A program made the translations under genes and the position numbers. Source: Pedobacter sp. HDW13 (GTDB lineage: Bacteria; Bacteroidota; Bacteroidia; Sphingobacteriales; Sphingobacteriaceae). Taken from it: a DNA stretch of 64,000 bases. Position 1 is the first letter of the stretch. The number at the start of each line of letters is the position of its first letter. Under the pieces are notes generated by a model, which saw only the letters and a program-made list of their open reading frames with translations, did not search any database and had not been told where the DNA came from. The stretch is taken from assembly GCF_011303555.1 (NCBI RefSeq), contig NZ_CP049868.1, positions 4,154,001 through 4,218,000 of the forward strand, read 5' to 3'. Shown one piece after another: positions 43,688 to 52,002 of the stretch.

Positions 43688-43956
43688 TGAAATTAAAAAT
43701 TACGCCCTTAAATATTGTTAGTGCTGCAGCAGTTTCATTTTTAGTACTTGCTATTTTAGATGGAAAATCACCTGGACGTGATTTTGAGGTAAGAGTATTT
43801 TATAAACTTATTTTAGGCTGTTTGGTTGCTGTTACCTTTATTACGGATCTTATTTTTCGTTTTACATTAAAAGATATTAAACGGATCTGGCTAATCGAAT
43901 CTATTTTTATTGTGATTACAGCAATCTTGATGCTAATATTACAAAAAGTACTATAA
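43687..43956 (+). CDS. Small three-helix membrane protein
   Basis: 89 residues with membrane helices at about 7-24, 38-57 and 67-87. Between them a short polar loop (GKSPGRDFEVRVFY). No family recognised. The start overlaps the rhlE stop by one base (TAATG), so it is coupled to the helicase. Membership in a helicase transcript is context only and gives no function. Confidence 0.6.
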   Translation: MKLKITPLNIVSAAAVSFLVLAILDGKSPGRDFEVRVFYKLILGCLVAVTFITDLIFRFTLKDIKRIWLIESIFIVITAILMLILQKVL

Positions 43957-44052
43957 TACAAAGGCGAAGTATTTGGTAAATTCATCATCTTTGCCCCGAA
44001 TAAAATACTGATAAATCTGTGCAATCTATTTATCAGCGAAATCAATATTAAA

Positions 44053-44388
44053 ATGAGAAAAGCAGAAATTAAAATTACCGTTGAGTTAGACGATAACAAT
44101 ATGCCAGAGAATATTCTTTGGGAAAGTACCGATGCACAAACGAAAGACCAGGTGCCTGTTAAATCGATGATTTTAGCCCTTTGGGATCATAATTATAAAA
44201 ACTCAATGCGTATCGACCTTTGGACGAAAGATATGCCTGTTGATGAAATGAAACGTTTTTTCTACGAAACTTTACAAACCATGGGCGATAGCTTTTTAAA
44301 AGCGACCGGCGAAACCCTGATTGTAGAAGATTTGCGCGACTATTGCGCTCACTTTGCAGATAAAATGGGCATTATTGAAGGGCAATAG
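44053..44388 (+). CDS. gldC: Gliding-motility protein GldC
   Basis: 111 residues, cytoplasmic. Family pattern: EIKITVELDDNNMPENILWE at the start, DQVPVKSMILALWDHNYKNS, LRIDLWTKDMPVDEMK-like middle (MRIDLWTKDMPVDEMKRFFY) and IVEDLRDYCAHFADKMGIIE at the end. GldC is a small Bacteroidota protein linked to gliding and the GldB neighbourhood. Here it is separated from gldA and gldFG by more than 20 kb. It is followed by a TTAACTG-type repeat spacer. Confidence 0.85.
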   Translation: MRKAEIKITVELDDNNMPENILWESTDAQTKDQVPVKSMILALWDHNYKNSMRIDLWTKDMPVDEMKRFFYETLQTMGDSFLKATGETLIVEDLRDYCAHFADKMGIIEGQ

Positions 44389-44394
44389 TTTAGT

Positions 44395-44427
44395 TGGCAG
44401 TTTTCAGTTAGCAGTTAGCAGTTCCAA
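44395..44427. repeat. CAGTTAGCAGTTAGCAGTT spacer repeat
   Basis: TTTTCAGTTAGCAGTTAGCA between gldC and the next gene; a 7-bp word (CAGTTAG) in tandem, of the same family as the repeats at 12118 and 38883. Confidence 0.55.
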
Positions 44428-44449
44428 ATATATTAACACAAACAATAAA

Positions 44450-44850
44450 ATGTTAGTTGTAAAAAAAATCAATGCCTATATCGGCTTAATTCTGGGGGCA
44501 TTGCCATAACCATTGCTCCAATGTTAAAGGTGCCTGTTAAGGGTAATTGGAATTTATATCAGGCAGACCCGCGTTTGCTTTATATTTCTTTGGGGATTTT
44601 AGCTTTAACGGCTTTGTTTCTGTTTGTAAGGGCTTTACGCATGTTCAGGGTAATGGCTATTGTAGCGTTAATTTGGAGTGCCATAATGGCGGCAGCTGTT
44701 TGGTTTAAGGTTCATAATTACTTTGGATCTAAATTTTTTGATAAAGTGCTGTCTAAAACCATCCATTTTCAATGGGGCTGGATTGTATTACTGGTAGCCG
44801 TAATTTTATTGGCCACCAGTGTTAAAAAAGAGCGACTGGAGGTAAAATAA
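44450..44850 (+). pseudogene. Small membrane protein, frame broken in a G5 tract
   Basis: The first frame gives MLVVKKINAYIGLILGALP and stops. The frame that follows reads GIAITIAPMLKVPVKGNWNL and continues to 44850 with two more membrane helices (about 45-65, 95-120 of the joined protein). One additional G in GGGGG (44494-44498) joins them into about 133 residues with four helices and a natural start at 44450. The remaining open part alone (from 44521) would lack the first helix. No family recognised. Confidence 0.65.
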
Positions 44851-44860
44851 TATCAAAGCA

Positions 44861-44899
44861 AAATGCCGATAATTATTAAGTTACCGGCATTTATTTTTG
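44861..44899 (+). terminator. Hairpin between convergent genes
   Basis: AAATGCCG (44861-44868) / CGGCATTT (44885-44892) with TATTTTTG after it. It separates the small membrane-protein gene from the convergent gene ending at 44923 and could serve both. Confidence 0.65.
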
Positions 44900-44922
44900 A
44901 AACGCAAGGTTGTGCCGGATAA

Positions 44923-46533
44923 TTAATTGTTCCCTTTTTTTCTATTAATTTGTTCCAAACCTTGTATGAGTATATCGCCTACCTTTTGGATATCGGCCGA
45001 GGTTTTAGCATCTTTTTCGGCTTTTAAACGTGCCCGTTCTTCAGCTTCCGCTTTTTCGTGTCGCTGCTGTGCAAGCAATGCCTCCTGTTTTTTGCGTTTG
45101 TTTTCAATGTCCTTTTCTTTCGAGTAGATTGAAATGTAATACATGCGCGATTTATCAAATTGCTTATCGCTATAATTTACAATGACTTTCGATTTAGGGT
45201 CTTCTGCATTCTTTAACAAATCAGCTTTCATCTTTTCGTAATAAGCCTTATCACCGGTGCTGAAATAAATAATGCGCGACCAGGTATCACTCAGTTGGTA
45301 TTCGTAGCTAACATAACACAAAGAATCAGCTGGCGATTTGAAATAAAAATCGTGAGGGTAAGCCCCTGCATTATAAGTCATATTTCTATTTGGCCAGTCA
45401 ACCTTAATCGAAGTCAGATAATTTTCGGCCAGGAAGGTTTTTAATGTTGCCTTTTCCATGTTAAGGTAGTAGCCTACCAACGAAGATGCATCTATGGGGT
45501 CGGTATTTTGGTAGCGGGTAGCAATGTCGGTAACGTAAGGAGAAACAGTAAACCTGATGTATTTCTCTTTATCGTTATTGGTGCATTTCAGGTTATTTTT
45601 ACTGTAAATTAGATCACCTTCTTCATCTCCTTCACCGCCGTCTGTCCAATTATTTAGGCGGAACCATTTTTTAATTTTGTTGTGTACCAGCGGATCGGTA
45701 AAACTAAAGTCAATAGCATTCAGTTTTTGGTATTTGTTGCTGGAAACGGTTATAGAGGTGCCCTCAGCAAACATGTAAGTTGTGGTATAGCCATTAACGT
45801 TCGAAATTCCTTTACCTTGATAACTGGATAAAATAGTATTAGATGATTTATAAAGAAATTTCATGCCCTGGCCATTTAAAAATTGAACCACGCTTTGTCC
45901 GGCTTCTTCGGGGTTGTTATGAACGGTTAACGAATCGGTATTAAATATCTTTGTTCTGATGGGTAAAACAAAGTAATCGGTTTTACTCAGGTTAATTGCA
46001 TAAGTTAATTTTGTGTTATCTTCTCCGCTACTTCCCATTTCGCCTACATCGGCAATTAAATTGTTGTTTAAGTATAGGTTTGGGCTAATTGGCTGCCATT
46101 TACGGTATCCCAGCATCTTTTCAAGCGCGAGAAAACCTTCTTTCGGAACATCATTAAGGTACCAGTCAATACTCTGTACCTGGTCGCTGGCATTGGCGCG
46201 TATGTCTACCTGTATCTTGTGACTGCAAATGAGTGATGTACGCACCTGTAACAGTTTTCCTATTTGTTCGCCATTTTTCCGGTTATCGTATATCGATTCT
46301 TCCTCAATACTTTCCATCTGCACACCCATTGCTTTCAGTTCGTTGCTAATCATTCGGCTCGCCTGCTCCGTATTGGCACGAAGGAGCTCAATGGCTATAC
46401 TTTTGGTCGCCACCTGGGGCGTATTGGTTTTTTTGGTTTTAACAGGGATTACTGTTTTTTTTACCTGGGCGCTGGTCTCTGTTACTATGCAGAATAGCAA
46501 CAATGTAAGGCCGTTTAGAATTAAACTTTTCAT
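44923..46533 (-). CDS. Uncharacterised secreted protein with C-terminal coiled coil
   Basis: 536 residues from the ATG at 46533, which opens the signal peptide (MKSLILNGLTLLLFCIVTET, SAQ). The middle is beta-rich and Asn/Tyr-rich (DGGEGDEEGDLIYSKNNLK). The end is a charged helix (EKAEAEERARLKAEKDAK) followed by DILIQGLEQINRKKG. No known family. Ten bases separate the original upstream ORF start from the previous gene, so it may be co-transcribed with the protein at 46576. Confidence 0.6.
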   Translation of the reverse strand: MKSLILNGLTLLLFCIVTETSAQVKKTVIPVKTKKTNTPQVATKSIAIELLRANTEQASRMISNELKAMGVQMESIEEESIYDNRKNGEQIGKLLQVRTSLICSHKIQVDIRANASDQVQSIDWYLNDVPKEGFLALEKMLGYRKWQPISPNLYLNNNLIADVGEMGSSGEDNTKLTYAINLSKTDYFVLPIRTKIFNTDSLTVHNNPEEAGQSVVQFLNGQGMKFLYKSSNTILSSYQGKGISNVNGYTTTYMFAEGTSITVSSNKYQKLNAIDFSFTDPLVHNKIKKWFRLNNWTDGGEGDEEGDLIYSKNNLKCTNNDKEKYIRFTVSPYVTDIATRYQNTDPIDASSLVGYYLNMEKATLKTFLAENYLTSIKVDWPNRNMTYNAGAYPHDFYFKSPADSLCYVSYEYQLSDTWSRIIYFSTGDKAYYEKMKADLLKNAEDPKSKVIVNYSDKQFDKSRMYYISIYSKEKDIENKRKKQEALLAQQRHEKAEAEERARLKAEKDAKTSADIQKVGDILIQGLEQINRKKGNN

Positions 46534-46575
46534 GGCTTTAATGAATTGATTGTAGTTCTCGTACACGTTATTGTA

Positions 46576-47355
46576 CTATCTTATTTTTAAAAGCGAGTAA
46601 ACAGCCTTGAGCATGGCTAGCTGTTCGGCCTTATGGCCATTCTCCGCCTCGATATTGATATAAGGAATTTTGTTTTTGGCACAGTAAACCGATAAAGAGC
46701 CATCATCAGTAGGATTGTCGCTTTGCAAAACCACGTTTTCGTTTAAACCTTTTAAATAATTGAAATCGTTTAGCGTTGTTACCAGAAAAAAATCATCTAA
46801 ATCTTTGCCCTCGGCCTTGAAAAAAGCCTTGGCTTCCTGATGGTATTTATTTGGTTTGATGTAGTCGGTTAATGAAAGCGCACCCTCGTTGGTGTTATTG
46901 TGTATGGAGATGATGTAAGTATTCTGATTTCGGGCAACGTAGGCTTTTAAAAGGTCAGCCGAAAAAGTTTTGATTTGTTTAATAACAGCTGCAGGAAATT
47001 TAGTTACTCCGCTATTATACTTTTTCAGCGTACTGTCAATCCCAATATCAGAAAAAATACGATTGGGGTCAAAGTCATAATTTTTGTTGTTAACGTTACA
47101 GGTTAAGACGCGTACATTATTCTGGTGTATCTCAAAAAGATTGAAGCTGGTGTCATTGGGTAAATCGTTAAAAGCATCAATTGCCGTATTTTCATTGTCG
47201 TGTAGTGATAGGAGAGTTGCAATACCTGCTTTATTTTCTTTGTATTTAGCTACACAGGTTTTTGTACCCAACCGAAAAGAAATATCGGAGTTTAACGTAA
47301 ATGCGGTAATTATGGCCAGATTTAATAAGAGGGCGCTAATTAAGATCTTTTTCAT
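46576..47355 (-). CDS. Secreted protein with metallohydrolase-like His motifs
   Basis: 259 residues. Signal-like N-terminus (MKKILISALLLNLAIITA, FTL). The segments LLSLHDNENTAIDAF and TYIISIHNNTNEGALS and the late NIEAENGHK place His/Asn/Glu in the way seen in M14-like carboxypeptidases and amidases (H..NE, IHNN). I cannot confirm the zinc ligands. No family name can be given; a peptidoglycan or peptide hydrolase is possible. It precedes the 536-residue secreted protein on the same strand. Confidence 0.55.
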   Translation of the reverse strand: MKKILISALLLNLAIITAFTLNSDISFRLGTKTCVAKYKENKAGIATLLSLHDNENTAIDAFNDLPNDTSFNLFEIHQNNVRVLTCNVNNKNYDFDPNRIFSDIGIDSTLKKYNSGVTKFPAAVIKQIKTFSADLLKAYVARNQNTYIISIHNNTNEGALSLTDYIKPNKYHQEAKAFFKAEGKDLDDFFLVTTLNDFNYLKGLNENVVLQSDNPTDDGSLSVYCAKNKIPYINIEAENGHKAEQLAMLKAVYSLLKIR

Positions 47356-47695
47356 TTTGCTTGGTTTTTATGGCAAAGCGTTAATCATAATCTATGCTGT
47401 TACTGAAAATAGTTGTTTTTTGTACGATTTAATTTACAATCAAATTTAAGATAACAATTTTCTCTTAAGCCTGCAATTGAGTGAAGTATCTGATTTTTAT
47501 TGTGAACTACGCATTATACCATGTGTAGTAAGAAAATGCTGTGGCAGCAGTGCTTTTAGGAGTTTGATGATAACATTTAAACATAAAATGACAGGTTTCG
47601 CAAGACTAAAATAACAGCTCACTCATTTATAATGTTTATTGTAGTTTTTCTAATTAACTTTAAATTTAGGTATCCGTTTAGGATTTTTTAGCAGG
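47356..47695. other. Divergent promoter region without a gene
   Basis: 340 bases between divergently transcribed genes (46576/47355 minus and 47696 plus). AT-rich, no ORF, hairpin or repeat I can support; it must hold both promoters. Confidence 0.4.
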
Positions 47696-48304
47696 ATGAT
47701 TATAAAAAACAGCTCTTTAATCACTTTCTTCATTTTTGTTTCTGCCATTTTAGGTAACAGCTTTTATTCAATGGCTCAGCCTGTTGTAAAACCTGTTATT
47801 GTAAAGTACGAGACAAAAAAGGTCAGCCTGATCAATAATTCCTTTTACGCTGTTTCCAAAAAGGAATATAAAACCCCAAATCAACTTAAAACCTTAAAAT
47901 GGCATCTGCTGGACACCACTTTGCAGGATGGTGAGTTTGCCGATACCGTAAGGCAATTCTGGCTAAATTTTAACACAATAAGCGCATTAGAGAAAGATAC
48001 CACACTGATTTTAAAACTGGGCAACAAAAACGAAGAATCGCTGCTGTATGAACTTAAACAAAACCAACTGGTGCTGGTTGGGCGTACCGGTTTTGGCTCG
48101 CGTATCAGCGATTTATCTGTTAAAGGTGATTATTGGCGATTAAACGTGCCGGTTAAGAAACAAAGTGTACAGCAATTTTATCTCCTAATCAATAAGTATC
48201 AATACAATGTTGCTCACCAATACCCTTATTTAGAAACTTTTGATACGGCATACCAAGAGAAAGTAGAAGAACTAATCAGTGCCCGGCTAGTTTTAGGAAC
48301 TTGA
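47696..48304 (+). CDS. DISM-type extracellular sensor portion (probably N-terminal part of a kinase)
   Basis: 202 residues. Signal peptide then a beta-rich domain (FWLNFNTISALEKDTTLILK, GDYWRLNVPVKKQSVQQFYL) like the 7TMR-DISM extracellular sensor of Bacteroidota kinases. It stops at 48304, exactly where the next frame starts with the seven-helix region that normally follows the DISM domain. One extra T at 48301-48302 would fuse the two into about 646 residues (LVLGTLKLWVAGFYF). Either a split receptor or a frameshifted single gene. Confidence 0.65.
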   Translation: MIIKNSSLITFFIFVSAILGNSFYSMAQPVVKPVIVKYETKKVSLINNSFYAVSKKEYKTPNQLKTLKWHLLDTTLQDGEFADTVRQFWLNFNTISALEKDTTLILKLGNKNEESLLYELKQNQLVLVGRTGFGSRISDLSVKGDYWRLNVPVKKQSVQQFYLLINKYQYNVAHQYPYLETFDTAYQEKVEELISARLVLGT

Positions 48305-49635
48305 AATTGTGGGTGGCAGGTTTTTATTTTGCTGTATTTGTTTACTGTTGCTTAAAGTTTTTTTTGCAGCGCAGGCTTAAATCCTACCTGTATTGTGCAT
48401 TAGCCTCTATTTCACTTTTTTTAAGATATTCTTTACAGGTTGATGCGTTGGTGATGGAAACAGATTGGTTGCCCTGGCTCAATAATGATTTTATTTTCCT
48501 GCTGTCTTTTATCCCCCAAAGTATTTTTTATATCCTCTTTTTGAGCGAATTTTTACAGGTTAAACAAAATAAGTGGCTAAATATATATCTGAAAATATGC
48601 CTGCTGCAATGGTTACTGATGTTGATTATCATGCCCGTTCACTTTGTTTGGCCAGAGCAAAGTATCATAACCAAGATATTTTGGAAATACAATGCGTTGC
48701 CCTTTTTGGTATTACTGATTTGGTTAAGTTATTACACCCGGCCAAAACCCAACAGGGGATATTTAAAATTTGCATTTATAGGTCTGGTTACCCTCGCAGT
48801 AGCATTTATTTTTGTTGTTGTGCCCAGGTGGTTGTTTGCATTGGCCTCTTTGCCCGGCTGGTACCATCATTTAAACGCGCAATACGATTTAATAACGCTG
48901 GCATTTGTAGTCGATACCATTTTATTTTTAACTGCGCTTGCTTATAAAGACAGGCTTGATGAACTGGAGCGGATTAACCTGAAAATAAAAAATACCGAAA
49001 ACGAGCATAAAATTTTACGCTTGCAAATGAACCCACATTTTATTTTTAATTGCTTAAATTCAATTAATTTATATATCGAACAAAATGATAGTGCCTTAGC
49101 TTCCGATTATCTCAGTAAATTCTCTCAACTCATGCGCTTATCGCTGGTACATTCACGGAAAGAAAAAGTAGTCCTCACCGAAGAGATTATTACGCTAAAG
49201 CTATACCTCGAGATGGAAAGTATGCGATTTAAAGGTAAGTTAAACTATGTTTTTGATATCGATGATAACGTTGATGCTGATTTTATCGAGATTCCACCCA
49301 TGCTAATACAACCTTATATCGAAAACGCAATCTGGCATGGCCTAATGCACAAAAAGCAGGGCGGAAAAATTAGCATTAAAATTAGTCAGGATTTTACCAC
49401 ACAAACTTTAAATATAACGATCGAAGACAATGGAATAGGGCGGGTAAAAGCGGGCGAGCTGAATAGCAAGGCTGCAGAAAAAGATAAATCGTACGGCACT
49501 TTAATTACGAGCGAGCGTATAGCCGTTTTTAATAAAAAATTTAATGCCAATACCCAGGCTCATATACAAGATTTATACAACGAAAACAACGAAGCTGCGG
49601 GTACCCTAGTTTCCATTAACCTCCATTTGGTATGA
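48301..49635 (+). CDS. LytS-type membrane sensor histidine kinase
   Basis: 444 residues. Seven membrane helices fill residues 1-215, then the LytS-type His_kinase block MNPHFIFNCLNSINLYIE, an ATPase N box (MLIQPYIENAIWHGLMHKK) and the G box IEDNGIGR. The only start that keeps the first helix is the TTG at 48301 (next ATG is about 50 residues in). It overlaps the preceding stop as TTGA, so either a rare TTG start or the missing-base fusion described for the gene before it. It overlaps the LytTR regulator start (ATGA). Confidence 0.85.
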   Translation: MKLWVAGFYFAVFVYCCLKFFLQRRLKSYLYCALASISLFLRYSLQVDALVMETDWLPWLNNDFIFLLSFIPQSIFYILFLSEFLQVKQNKWLNIYLKICLLQWLLMLIIMPVHFVWPEQSIITKIFWKYNALPFLVLLIWLSYYTRPKPNRGYLKFAFIGLVTLAVAFIFVVVPRWLFALASLPGWYHHLNAQYDLITLAFVVDTILFLTALAYKDRLDELERINLKIKNTENEHKILRLQMNPHFIFNCLNSINLYIEQNDSALASDYLSKFSQLMRLSLVHSRKEKVVLTEEIITLKLYLEMESMRFKGKLNYVFDIDDNVDADFIEIPPMLIQPYIENAIWHGLMHKKQGGKISIKISQDFTTQTLNITIEDNGIGRVKAGELNSKAAEKDKSYGTLITSERIAVFNKKFNANTQAHIQDLYNENNEAAGTLVSINLHLV

Positions 49636-50371
49636 AGCGCTTAAACACCATTATTATCGACGATGAGGAAGATAGCGTTAATCTGTTACGCATCCAGCTT
49701 CAAAGGCATTGCCCGAAATTGGCGAAATCCATACTTTTAACAGCCCGTTAAAGGCCTTGCAGGAAATTGATCAGTTAAAGCCCGACCTGCTTTTCCTGGA
49801 TATCGAAATGCCCGAACTTAATGGTTTCCAGTTTTTAGAAAAACTTACACCGATAAATTTTAGTGTAATTTTTATTACTGCATATAACGAATTTGCCTTA
49901 AGGGCATTCAGGTTTAGTGCTTTGGATTATTTGGTGAAACCGGTTTACATTAACGATTTAATTGATGCGGTAAATAAAGCTGTTAACACCATTAAACCTT
50001 CTGATGCACAATTTGATCTTTTTCAGAAACAATTTTATCTCGAACGGATTAATAAAATAGCAGTAAGCTCCTTAACAGGCATTACGTTCGTAAATCTTGA
50101 CGACATTCTGTACGTTGAGGCTAGCAGTAATTACTCTATTTTGGTTCTATTGGATGGGGAAAAGGTAATTATCTCTAAAACATTGAAAGATGTACAGGGA
50201 ATTCTGGAGAACAGAAACTTCTTTCGTATTCACCGTCAATACATCATCAACCTCCATAAAGTAAAACACTTCAATAAAAACGATTGCCTGCTAACCATGG
50301 AAAATAATAAACAGTTGCAGGTAGCCCGAATTCAAAAAGATAAGCTAATCGAAAGATTTGGCCTGGTTTAA
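49632..50371 (+). pseudogene. LytTR-family response regulator, frame broken in a C3 tract
   Basis: The natural start is the ATG at 49632, overlapping the kinase stop. It gives MKRLNTIIIDDEEDSVNLLR (receiver with acidic pocket) but shifts at CCCG (49712-49715). The neighbouring frame continues EIGEIHTF and holds the phospho-Asp in LLFLDIEMPELNGF, then the LytTR DNA-binding domain (NRNFFRIHRQYIINLHKVKH). One extra base gives 247 codons. As written, only a truncated protein without the receiver start could be made. Partner of the adjoining LytS kinase. Confidence 0.78.
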
Positions 50372-50380
50372 GGTCATAAG

Positions 50381-50893
50381 CTAGCCCCTTTCGTGTTGCT
50401 GGGAGGTAAGTTTATCTACATCGTAACCTTTTGCCTTGCACCGGGCAACAATTTCGTCGTGGGTTTTCTTCGGCATAACCTCATTACGACTCATGATGAA
50501 TAAGAATTTATGATCTGGGTGACCAACAACCACGTATGAATAATCGCTGGCCAGTTCAATAATCCAGTAATCAACCTTTATGGGCCATATAAACTGTGCC
50601 TGGAGCTCACCATTATCTCCCTCCGCAGAAGGGAATATTTTCGAATTTCTTGAATATATCTTTTCATCGCCGGGCTTTTTGTAGGTGGTTACCACATCAT
50701 AATAGCCGGTTTTGTTCAGGGTATATTTAGTAGTGGTTTCACGGCTGCCTCTATCGAAAATAGTTGGGATAGAATATAAAGAATACCAGGTTCCGGCATA
50801 TTTCTTTAAATCCAGCTTTGCAACAGGTGTATTTTTATCAACGGGCGAATAACCTAGTAACACAAACAGTAATAAGCAAATCGTTTTCATCAT
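50381..50893 (-). CDS. Blc-type lipocalin
   Basis: 170 residues. Sec signal peptide (MMKTICLLLFVLLGYS). Lipocalin pattern: LDLKKYAGTWYSLYSIP (GxW motif), the YDVVTTYKKPG strand, and MSRNEVMPKKTHDEIVARCK at the end, as in Blc. Lipocalins of this type bind lysophospholipids or fatty acids at the outer membrane. No lipobox Cys, unlike E. coli Blc. It is the last gene of the speD-containing run, 44 bases after the polytopic protein. Confidence 0.85.
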   Translation of the reverse strand: MMKTICLLLFVLLGYSPVDKNTPVAKLDLKKYAGTWYSLYSIPTIFDRGSRETTTKYTLNKTGYYDVVTTYKKPGDEKIYSRNSKIFPSAEGDNGELQAQFIWPIKVDYWIIELASDYSYVVVGHPDHKFLFIMSRNEVMPKKTHDEIVARCKAKGYDVDKLTSQQHERG

Positions 50894-50937
50894 ACCAGAG
50901 TTTGGTATTATTTACGAAACCGGTTAAAAAACAGATC

Positions 50938-52002
50938 TTAGAATTTGTTTTTAGCTTTCCAGATAAAGCCGTCGAGTACATAATGCGTGGCCTGTGGTAA
51001 TGCCAAAAGCGGAACGAGGAGCGAAAGCAGTTCGCTGCTGGTTATTTGCGGTAAGGTTGTAAAAGGTTTAAATACTGCCTGGTGTTCTTTCCATACCAAA
51101 CCATCCCACAGACCTTCTTCCAGGTAGGCGAAGAGGATTAAAATGAACAGGAAATAAAATATCCCCGATTTGCCAAAACTAAGGGCTATGATTTTATTTT
51201 TAACAGTGGTTTTATCTAATTTTTTCTTCTCGAAAAACCAAATGAGGGCCATATACGGAATGCCATGCGAAACGACATTCAAGGTGGTGAAAGCCATATC
51301 GCCGTTAAAATAAACGATTCCGAAATACCAGGACAGGAATGTTCCGACAACGATTAAATTCCGTGGAATATTAACCCATTTCTGTTTAATAACCACCGAT
51401 AACTCTTTTATGATGTATATGGCAATAATGGCAAGGTATACCATTCCCGAACCTTTTAAAAGTGCATCGTTTTTAAAGGAAAAGAAATCGCCTTCTATAA
51501 ACCAGTTGAAATGCCTGGCCGTACTGAGGTGCCAGAAAAGCAGTGGATACAGGGTTGCGGTATAAATGGCCACTTTATCGATAAGCTGCTGAACAGGCGA
51601 AGCTTTTTCATTGCGCGAATACAAACGCATAAAACCATATTGCTGCCTGATGAAATGATAAACCGCCAGGTAAGCCAGGATTCTCCAAAACCATAAAGCA
51701 TCAAAATGGTAAATCATTACCCCTGTAACATAGCAGGCCACCGGGATGGCAACAAGCAAAGTATATTGTTTCTTAAAATTACCAAGATTAAAATAGGTAC
51801 GGTATAAAGTGCTGTACACATGCGCGACATCAATAAAAACAATTAAAAATACCCAATAAGCCAATGGAATACCCGCAGAATTTTGAAATTGCGAAGGAAA
51901 AAGTAAAACCAGAAGCAAAGAAAAAAACGGAGGCGACAGGATGAAAACAACATCACTTACACGCGAATTTAGCCAGGGTTGATTTGAATTAAGATCTGCC
52001 AT
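50938..52002 (-). CDS. Polytopic membrane protein of the speD-like operon
   Basis: 354 residues with about eight membrane helices and His-containing helix ends (FIDVAHVYSTLYRTYF, AVYHFIRQQYGFMRLY, NVVSHGIPYMALIWFFEKKK, ALPQATHYVLDGFIWK). The several conserved-looking His residues suggest a membrane enzyme or metal/haem binding, but no family is recognised. The gene overlaps the FAD oxidoreductase gene by 14 bases, so it belongs to the same operon. Confidence 0.7.
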   Translation of the reverse strand: MADLNSNQPWLNSRVSDVVFILSPPFFSLLLVLLFPSQFQNSAGIPLAYWVFLIVFIDVAHVYSTLYRTYFNLGNFKKQYTLLVAIPVACYVTGVMIYHFDALWFWRILAYLAVYHFIRQQYGFMRLYSRNEKASPVQQLIDKVAIYTATLYPLLFWHLSTARHFNWFIEGDFFSFKNDALLKGSGMVYLAIIAIYIIKELSVVIKQKWVNIPRNLIVVGTFLSWYFGIVYFNGDMAFTTLNVVSHGIPYMALIWFFEKKKLDKTTVKNKIIALSFGKSGIFYFLFILILFAYLEEGLWDGLVWKEHQAVFKPFTTLPQITSSELLSLLVPLLALPQATHYVLDGFIWKAKNKF

